Part shown: in pieces, positions 5,789 to 10,536 of the stretch
Numbering within the stretch: position 1 is the stretch's first letter
Layout: each line of letters begins with the position of its first letter
DNA from: DATLFQ01 sp035540915
GTDB lineage: Bacteria; Actinomycetota; Acidimicrobiia; Acidimicrobiales; GCA-2861595
Direction: 5' to 3'
Length of the DNA stretch: 10,536 nucleotides
Assembly (NCBI GenBank): GCA_035540915.1
Contig: DATLFQ010000080.1
Location: forward strand, 1 to 10,536
Made by a program: the position numbers and the translations under genes
The notes under the pieces: generated by a model
What the model was told of the DNA's origin: nothing
The model's database searches: none
The model's input: the letters and a program-made list of their open reading frames with translations, nothing else

Positions 5789-6952
5789 TCACCCCCGCTC
5801 CCAGTCCTTCCAGACCGGCTCGTACCCGGCCGATCGCACCATGGCCGCCACCTCTGCCGGACTGCGGCTGTCGGCGATCTCGAACTGGGCCCCCGCCCGG
5901 CCGGGCTGGCGGTAGCCGCCCGGTTCGGTGCGCGAACCGGCCGAGAGCTGGGTGATCCCCAGGGGCAGCAGGGCGTCGCGCAGGGCGGGCGGCTCGCGGG
6001 TGGACAGGCTGAGGGCCACGTCGGGCAGGGCCAGGCGCAGGGCGCAGACCAGCTGGGCGAGGTCGCGGTCGCCCACCGGCGCGGCCGGCTCGAACCCGCC
6101 GGCGGCCGGGCGCAGGCGGGGCAGCGAGATGGTCAGCTCGCAGCGCCACCACCGCCGCTGCAGGGCCCGGGCGTGGGTGACGAGGGCGACCGCCTCTGCC
6201 CGCCAGTCCGGGTGCAGGCCCAGCAGTGCGCCGATGCCGAGGCGGCGCATCCCGGCCGCCGCGCCCCGGTCGGGCGCGGCCAGGCGCCACTGGTAGTTGC
6301 GCTTCTTGCCCCGCAGGTGGGTGGCCGCGTAGGTGCCGGTGTCGTAGGTCTCCTGGTAGACGACCAGGCCGTCGCAGCCCGCCTCGACCAGCCGGCGGTA
6401 GGTGGGCGTGTCCCAGGCCTGCACCTCCACGGCCAGCGCCGGCACGTGCGGGGCCAGCGCGGCGACGCAGTCCACCAGGTAGTCCTTGCTCACCACCCGG
6501 GCGTGCTCGCCGGCCACCAGCAAGAGCGTGCGCAGGCCGTCGTCGACCAACGAGCGGGCCTCGGCCACCAGCTCCTCGGGCGCCAGCGTGCGGCGGGGGA
6601 TGTCGTTCCCGGCCGAGAACCCGCAGTAGGTGCACACCGAGACGCACTCGTTGGACAGGTAGAGCGGGGCGAAGAGGTGGACCGTGTGGCCGAAGCGGCG
6701 CACCGTCAGGTGGCGGGCTGCCTGGGCCATGTCCTCGAGCCGGGTCGCGGCGGCCGGAGAGAGCAGGGCCGCCGCGTCGGCCAGCCCGGGCCGGCGGGCC
6801 GACAGGGCCCGCTCGACGTCGGTCGCCGAGGCGTGGTGGGCCAGCGCCAGCAGCGGAGCCTGGTCCGTCGCCGCCAGGTCGGCGGCCGCCGTACCCGGCG
6901 GCAGGTCGCCGGCCGGGCCGTCGACGGCCAGCTCGACGGGGACCGCGGTCAC
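5789..6952 (-). CDS. thiH: 2-iminoacetate synthase (tyrosine lyase) ThiH
   Basis: A 387-residue radical-SAM enzyme, close to the usual length of about 370-380. ThiH splits L-tyrosine into 2-iminoacetate (dehydroglycine) and p-cresol, supplying the C-N unit that ThiG builds into the thiamine thiazole ring. The iron-sulfur/SAM motif CX3CX2C is at Cys103, Cys107 and Cys110 (LYLSNECVSVCTYCGFS), ending in YCGFS as in ThiH. Further family signatures are VVYQETYD (about 198-204), GKKRNYQWRL (about 215-224), SLPRLRP (about 276-282), LSTRE (about 316-320) and the C-terminal EPVWKDWE. The GTG start at 6952 has GAGGAG six bases upstream, between thiG and thiH. The gene begins 19 bases after the thiG stop, so the two are very likely cotranscribed. 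Many aerobic actinomycetes use the glycine oxidase ThiO for this step, so ThiH is a point of interest. Confidence 0.93.
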   Translation of the reverse strand: MTAVPVELAVDGPAGDLPPGTAAADLAATDQAPLLALAHHASATDVERALSARRPGLADAAALLSPAAATRLEDMAQAARHLTVRRFGHTVHLFAPLYLSNECVSVCTYCGFSAGNDIPRRTLAPEELVAEARSLVDDGLRTLLLVAGEHARVVSKDYLVDCVAALAPHVPALAVEVQAWDTPTYRRLVEAGCDGLVVYQETYDTGTYAATHLRGKKRNYQWRLAAPDRGAAAGMRRLGIGALLGLHPDWRAEAVALVTHARALQRRWWRCELTISLPRLRPAAGGFEPAAPVGDRDLAQLVCALRLALPDVALSLSTREPPALRDALLPLGITQLSAGSRTEPGGYRQPGRAGAQFEIADSRSPAEVAAMVRSAGYEPVWKDWERG

Positions 6953-6971
6953 CGGCGCTCCTCGTGGGGGG

Positions 6972-7766
6972 TCATGGCGCCAGGAAGCCGGTGAGCGGCG
7001 AGCTGGCCTCGGCCCGGCGCCGGGCCCCGGGCAGGCCGGCCAGGAAGCCCCGCCGGCCGGCGTCGACGGCCAGCTTGAAGGCGGCCCCCATCGCCGGCGG
7101 GTTGCCGGCCGTGCCGATGGCGGTGTTGACGAGCACGGCGTCGGCCCCCAGCTCCATGGCCTCGGCCGCCTGGCTGGGGGCGCCGATGCCGGCGTCGACC
7201 ACGACGGGGACCAGCGACTGCTCGATGATGATCTCCAGCGCGTCGCGGGTGCGCAGGCCCTGGTTGGACCCGATCCAGGAGCCGAGGGGCATGACCGTGG
7301 CGCAGCCGACCTCCTCCAGTCGCTTGCACAGGACGGGGTCGGCGCTGGTGTAGGGCAGGACGGTGAAGCCCTCGGCGCACAGGATCTCGGCCGCCCGCAA
7401 GGTCTCCACCGGGTCGGGCGACAGGGACCGGGCGTCGGGCGTGACCTCCAGCTTCACCCAGTCCAGGCCGCCGGCCCGGGCCAGGCGGGCCAGCCGGACC
7501 GCCTCGTCGGCGTCCACCGCGCCGCTGGTGTTGGGCAGGCGGTGGACGCTCGGGGGCAGCGCGTCGAGGATGTCCTCGTCGGCGGTGGGGTCGACCCGGC
7601 GCAGGGCGACGGTGACCATCTCGGTGCCGGATGCGGCAATGGTGTCGGCCAAGGCCCGGTTGGAGGGGAACTTCCCGGTGCCGAGGAACAGGCGCGACCC
7701 GAAGCGCCTTCCGGCGATCTCCAGCGCGTCGCCCGACGGGCCGCCTGTCTCGGGGGAGCTGGCCAT
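6972..7766 (-). CDS. thiG: Thiazole synthase ThiG
   Basis: A 264-residue TIM-barrel enzyme, typical length, that condenses 1-deoxy-D-xylulose 5-phosphate, 2-iminoacetate and ThiS-thiocarboxylate to form the thiazole phosphate of thiamine. Signatures in order: FGSRLFLGTGKF (22-33), EMVTVALRR (49-57), LPNTSGAVDADEAVRLARLAR (77-97), DWVKLEV with the Schiff-base Lys105, GCATVMPLGSWIGSNQGL (154-171), and VPVVVDAGIGAPSQAAEAMELGADAVLVNTAI (phosphate-binding barrel strands). The ATG at 7766 is the only sensible start: the open frame continues upstream to about 8807, but that extension runs antisense through DUF2203 and is a shadow. Only 21 bases separate it from the divergent DUF2203 gene. AGGGG is very close to the ATG, and a shared -10 suggests an almost leaderless message. 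No thiS, thiF or TPP riboswitch is visible next to it. Confidence 0.95.
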   Translation of the reverse strand: MASSPETGGPSGDALEIAGRRFGSRLFLGTGKFPSNRALADTIAASGTEMVTVALRRVDPTADEDILDALPPSVHRLPNTSGAVDADEAVRLARLARAGGLDWVKLEVTPDARSLSPDPVETLRAAEILCAEGFTVLPYTSADPVLCKRLEEVGCATVMPLGSWIGSNQGLRTRDALEIIIEQSLVPVVVDAGIGAPSQAAEAMELGADAVLVNTAIGTAGNPPAMGAAFKLAVDAGRRGFLAGLPGARRRAEASSPLTGFLAP

Positions 7767-7775
7767 TCCCCTGGC

Positions 7776-7782
7776 TAGCCTA
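7776..7782. promoter_or_regulatory. Overlapping divergent -10 elements between thiG and DUF2203
   Basis: In the 21-base gap the plus strand reads TAGCCT (7776-7781), six bases before the GTG of DUF2203. The minus strand reads TAGGCT (7782-7777), ten bases before the ATG of thiG. Both fit the TAnnnT -10 pattern and would start transcription at, or a few bases before, the start codons. They lie on the palindrome GGCTAGCC (7773-7780). The -35 regions would fall inside the opposite coding sequences. Inferred from spacing only. Confidence 0.4.
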
Positions 7783-7787
7783 CGCCG

Positions 7788-8132
7788 GTGCGCTACTGGA
7801 CCGTCGACGAGGCGCGGGCCTACCTCCCGCGGCTTCGCCACCTGGTGGAGGTGGTCCGCACGGCGGCGACGCTGGCCGGCGTGGCCCGCACCAACGGCCA
7901 CGGCACGGCACCCAGCGACGACCCCCGCGCCGCGCTGGCCGAGCTGGAGTCGGGCGACATCGTGGTTCGGGACCCCCGCACCGGCCTGATCGACTTCCAC
8001 GCCCGCGGCGGCGACGGGGTGGTCTATCTCCTCTGCTACCGGCTGGACGAGCCGGACCTGGCCTGGTGGCACCTGCCCGAGGAGGGCTTCGCCGGGCGCA
8101 AGCGCCTCCCGAGGCGCGAGGGCGATCGGTGA
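7788..8132 (+). CDS. DUF2203 family protein
   Basis: A 114-residue protein beginning YWTVDEARAYLPRLRHLVEV, matching the 'YFTVEEAN-LLPRLR' opening of DUF2203. The second conserved block follows: GDIVVRDPRTGLIDFHA (about 56-72), VVYLLCYRLDEPDLAWWH (about 78-95) and EEGFAGRKRL. The family is small, soluble and of unknown function; its conserved acidic and histidine residues have invited guesses of metal binding, which the sequence alone cannot prove. The GTG start at 7788 has no ribosome site, and a -10 element six bases upstream suggests a leaderless transcript. The gene is divergent from thiG. A 30-residue membrane peptide begins seven bases after its stop. Confidence 0.85.
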   Translation: MRYWTVDEARAYLPRLRHLVEVVRTAATLAGVARTNGHGTAPSDDPRAALAELESGDIVVRDPRTGLIDFHARGGDGVVYLLCYRLDEPDLAWWHLPEEGFAGRKRLPRREGDR

Positions 8133-8139
8133 CGGCGCC

Positions 8140-8232
8140 GTGAAGACCCGGACCCTCATCATCGCCGCGCTCCTCACCGGCCTGGCCATCCTGGTCGCCT
8201 CGGCCGTCCAGATCGCGCTCCTCGCCCGCTGA
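8140..8232 (+). CDS. 30-residue single-span membrane peptide
   Basis: A very short gene: GTG 8140, 30 codons, then TGA. The peptide starts KTRTLIIAALLTGLAILVA (after the initiator) and ends QIALLAR, a basic N-terminus followed by one membrane-spanning hydrophobic helix. It starts seven bases after the DUF2203 stop, consistent with translational coupling or an operon. The ribosome site is weak. The composition is clearly membrane-like and differs from neighbouring non-coding DNA, but so short a frame could be fortuitous. Function unknown. Confidence 0.5.
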   Translation: MKTRTLIIAALLTGLAILVASAVQIALLAR

Positions 8233-8251
8233 GCAGCTGGCGCGACCGGAC

Positions 8252-8270
8252 GGACCGGAGAATTCGGTCC
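8252..8270 (+). terminator. Small hairpin after the membrane peptide gene
   Basis: GGACCG (8252-8257) and CGGTCC (8265-8270) pair around a seven-base loop, 20 bases after the stop of the 30-residue ORF. There is no T-run. It may be a weak terminator or a 5' element of the following secreted-protein gene. Confidence 0.3.
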
Positions 8271-8357
8271 ACCGCAGCGCAGTGGGTCGTACAAGAGGTG
8301 CCGGTGGTCGAACCGGCGCGGGCGAGCCGCGTCCGCCAGGAGCGAGAGGGGAACGTG

Positions 8358-10536
8358 GTGGGCGATGTGAACGTGCGCAAGCTGAGGCTGCGACGAGTGG
8401 CGGCCGGTGTCGGGGTCATGGCGGTCGCCGGCGCGGTTGCGGCCGGTCCGGCCTGGGGCGTGCACTGGCCCTTCTTCGGTGGCGACGCCGGCCGGTCGGG
8501 CTTCCAGCCGGTCGACCCGGGAACCGGGCCCCTCGACTTCGTCTACAGCCGCACCGGCCCCGAGGACCGGGACATCGTGAACTCCATCATCACATCGGCC
8601 CTGACGCCCGACACCCAGCGGGTGATCTGGGGGAGCGCCGACGGCCGCATCCACCAGCGGGTGCTGGCGACGGGGGCGCTGGTCGGCCCGGCCGGCGGCG
8701 TGGACGTCAGCGACCAGATCAACGCCTTCGGCGACGGTGCCATCGGCAGCGTCAGCTTCGGTGAGACCTCGTCGGGCATGGCGCTGGGCCAGATCTTCGC
8801 CCCGCACAACGACGCCGCCGGCGTCAGCATCGCCCAGGTCGACGAGACCACCGGCGCCCTGGTGCAGGACGTCGCCCTGGCGGCGGCCGCCAACTTCGAC
8901 GTCAACAGCTCGGTGATGCTGACCGGCGCCGCCGCCGACGGCTCGCGGGCGCTGTTCTTCGTCGCCCAGGACAACGCCGGCACCCAGGCCCTGTTCCGGG
9001 TGCCGATCACGAGCGCGGCCACCACCGGCGCCACCATCGGTGCCGCCACCCGCACCGCCGACATCAACGCCACGCCCGAGGCCAGCCCGACGCTGGTGTT
9101 CCTCGAGGCACCCGGGGGGACGGCCGGCACTGGCGTCGCCTACCTCGCGGTCGGGACACTCGACGGCCGGGTCCTCACCTTCAGCGCGGCCGACCTGACG
9201 CCGGGGCCCTCAGCCACGGTGGCCGCCGGCGAGACGGTCATGACGCCCGTCGTCCCGGTGGCGGGCAACGGCCTGACGCCGGGCAGCGCCGGCACGGGGA
9301 CCGCCAAGGCGCCCTTCCTGTACGCCGCCAGCGTGGCCAAGAATCTGTTCGTCAACCCCACCAGCCGGGTCCACCGCCTCACCCAGACGGGCACGGCGTC
9401 CACCTTCACGGTCGCGTCGAGCGGCGCCCAGGCCGGGGCCGCGTCGTCGGCCCTGATGACCGACCAGGTGGTCGCCACGGCCACCGGCGCGGCCGGCTCC
9501 GGCAGTGTCTTCCTCGCCACCGAGCGCAACCTGTACGCGCTGCGCACCGGCGACCTGACCGTGTCGGCCCGCCTGTCGGCCAACGACAGTCTGGTTCCCG
9601 GGGCCACCGGCTTCCGGGCCACCGTCCCGGCCGGACAGGGCAACCGTGTCGTGGTGACCACCGACAGCGGCCGGCAGCTCGTGCTGGACAGCACCACGCT
9701 CCAGCCGGTGCCGGGGGCCGAGTTCACCCAGGACGCGTCGAACAACGGCTCCTCGCTGGCCATCGGCCAGCCCTCGATCAGCCGGGGTTTCGTGCAGTTC
9801 GCCAGCAACCGCGGCCTGTTCGTCTACAAGTTCCGGACGGCGGCGACGCCCCCGACCACCACGCCGCCGACCACGACGCCGCCGGGCGACCCCGGTCAGC
9901 CGGCGGCGACCACCAACGGCTACCTCCTGACGGCCTCCGACGGCGGCGTGTTCGCCTTCGGGGATGCCGTCTTCCGCGGGTCGACCGGGGCGCTGCGGCT
10001 GAACTCGCCGGTGGTCGGCACGGCGGCCACGCCGTCGGGCAACGGCTACTGGTTGGTGGCCGCCGACGGCGGCATCTTCGCCTTCGGCGACGCGGTGTTC
10101 CGGGGCTCCACCGGTGCCCTGCGCCTGAACCGGCCGGTGGTCGGCATGGCGGCGACGCCGTCGGGCAACGGCTACTGGCTGGTGGCGTCCGACGGCGGGA
10201 TCTTCGCCTTCGGCGACGCCCAGTTCGCCGGATCGGCCGGGGGCGGCCCGCTGAACAAGCCGGTCGTGGCCATGGCACCGACCCCCTCGGGGCTCGGATA
10301 CTGGCTCGTCGGTGCGGACGGCGGCATCTTCAACTACGGCGACGCCCCCTTCGTCGGCTCCGCCGGGAATCTCAACCTGGCCAAGCCGATCGTCGCCATG
10401 GCCGCCACACCGTCGGGAAGGGGTTACTGGCTGGTGGCGTCGGACGGCGGGGTGTTCAACTACGGCGACGCCCGTTTCTTCGGGGCGCTCAGCCGACTCA
10501 CCCTGTCGAAGCCGATCGTGAGCATCGTGGCCACAC
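8358..10536 (+). CDS. Large secreted protein: propeller-like domain, Thr/Pro linker, 42-residue tandem repeats (runs off window)
   Basis: Open from GTG 8358 to the window end with no stop, so at least 726 residues. GAGGGG lies six bases before GTG 8358; in-frame GTGs at 8355 and 8304 are alternatives. The N-terminus has basic residues (RKLRLRR) and a hydrophobic core (VAAGVGVMAVAGAVAAG), with likely cleavage near AWG-VHW: a signal peptide. Residues about 45-495 alternate beta-strand-like segments, for example SADGRIHQRVLATGALVG, FLATERNLYALRTGDLTVS and VVVTTDSGRQLVLDSTTL, resembling a PQQ/WD-type beta-propeller. A Thr/Pro linker (about 497-510) follows. From residue 520 come tandem 42-residue repeats of the type GYWLVASDGGIFAFGDA, a class often seen at the ends of secreted actinomycete, especially Acidimicrobiia, proteins. 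It probably acts outside the cell in surface binding or adhesion; no catalytic motif is visible. Confidence 0.82.
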   Translation, partial: MGDVNVRKLRLRRVAAGVGVMAVAGAVAAGPAWGVHWPFFGGDAGRSGFQPVDPGTGPLDFVYSRTGPEDRDIVNSIITSALTPDTQRVIWGSADGRIHQRVLATGALVGPAGGVDVSDQINAFGDGAIGSVSFGETSSGMALGQIFAPHNDAAGVSIAQVDETTGALVQDVALAAAANFDVNSSVMLTGAAADGSRALFFVAQDNAGTQALFRVPITSAATTGATIGAATRTADINATPEASPTLVFLEAPGGTAGTGVAYLAVGTLDGRVLTFSAADLTPGPSATVAAGETVMTPVVPVAGNGLTPGSAGTGTAKAPFLYAASVAKNLFVNPTSRVHRLTQTGTASTFTVASSGAQAGAASSALMTDQVVATATGAAGSGSVFLATERNLYALRTGDLTVSARLSANDSLVPGATGFRATVPAGQGNRVVVTTDSGRQLVLDSTTLQPVPGAEFTQDASNNGSSLAIGQPSISRGFVQFASNRGLFVYKFRTAATPPTTTPPTTTPPGDPGQPAATTNGYLLTASDGGVFAFGDAVFRGSTGALRLNSPVVGTAATPSGNGYWLVAADGGIFAFGDAVFRGSTGALRLNRPVVGMAATPSGNGYWLVASDGGIFAFGDAQFAGSAGGGPLNKPVVAMAPTPSGLGYWLVGADGGIFNYGDAPFVGSAGNLNLAKPIVAMAATPSGRGYWLVASDGGVFNYGDARFFGALSRLTLSKPIVSIVAT
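9915..10536 (+). repeat. Tandem 126-bp coding repeats (five units, last cut by window)
   Basis: Units begin at 9915, 10041, 10167, 10293 and 10419, spaced exactly 126 bases, each encoding 42 residues. The consensus is roughly NGYWLVASDGGIFAFGDA, then a variable x-F-x-GS-x-G segment, a Leu-rich part, and KPVV-MAATPSG. Units 1-3 use FAFGDA, and units 4-5 switch to FNYGDA. Unit 1 has GYLLTA instead of GYWLVA, marking the array edge. The DNA differs more than the protein, so the units are not very recent copies. Confidence 0.9.

Noticed and set aside
6226..7353. Long plus-strand frames over thiH and thiG
   Set aside because: Antisense shadows; the minus strand carries all ThiH and ThiG catalytic motifs.
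7767..7787. TPP riboswitch ahead of thiG
   Set aside because: Only 21 bases separate thiG from the divergent gene, too little for a THI-box; none of its motifs is present.
8233..8357. c-di-AMP (ydaO-type) riboswitch ahead of the secreted protein
   Set aside because: The 125-base leader is short and I could not recognise the conserved blocks; only a small six-pair hairpin is evident.
7767..8807. N-terminal extension of the thiG frame to 611 codons
   Set aside because: The extension runs antisense through DUF2203 and the secreted-protein gene; ThiG homology begins just after ATG 7766.
8543..10278. Minus-strand frames opposite the repeat protein
   Set aside because: Antisense shadows of an uninterrupted plus-strand frame with signal peptide and conserved repeats.
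9915..10536. CRISPR or satellite-like array
   Set aside because: The 126-bp units are in-frame protein repeats with divergent DNA and no spacer structure.

Overview
The window is high-GC DNA (most genes look well above 65% G+C) with GTG starts, codons ending in G or C, and at least one apparently leaderless gene pair. It resembles an actinomycete chromosome. The 42-residue GYWLVASDGGIFAFGDA-type repeats at the right end and the DUF4012 protein point, by family knowledge only, to an Acidimicrobiia-like lineage.

The left third (about 1-2960) looks like a decayed accessory region. It holds a two-transmembrane SLATT-like protein of visibly lower G+C (228/255-740), about 550 bases with no recognisable gene, an AlpA/excisionase-type helix-turn-helix protein (1291-1596), and a frameshifted C-terminal scrap of an IS1595/ISXO2-type transposase (1608-1777). 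Next come a minus-strand 67-nt tRNA-Ala/tmRNA-like element (1786-1852), two strong hairpins (1869-1908, 1918-1959), a minus-strand winged-helix protein (1970-2422), and a startless membrane ORF (2622-2837). An AT-rich patch (2900-2962) carries a near-consensus sigma-70 promoter and a palindrome reading into this region. An excisionase, an IS relic and a tRNA 3' end together suggest an old integration site.

The middle (2959-5750) is an envelope-related divergent pair. On the minus strand is a membrane-anchored DUF4012 protein of 623 residues. On the plus strand is a secreted, Pro-rich protein with an LPVTG sortase signal. They are separated by about 380 bases containing a perfect GAAACGTTTC palindrome of LacI-family operator type. 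A bulged hairpin lies between the LPVTG gene and the convergent thiazole operon.

The segment 5789-7766 is a minus-strand two-gene operon for the thiazole half of thiamine biosynthesis: thiG, then thiH 19 bases later. No thiS, thiF or thiO is visible nearby. Only 21 bases separate thiG from a divergent plus-strand DUF2203 gene (7788-8132), and the two appear to share overlapping -10 elements. A 30-residue single-span membrane peptide (8140-8232) follows DUF2203.

The right end (8358 to past 10536) is a large secreted protein, open at the window edge. It has a signal peptide, a propeller-like N-terminal domain, a Thr/Pro linker, and at least five tandem 42-residue repeats encoded with an exact 126-bp period. 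Apart from thiG and thiH, functional assignments are domain-level.
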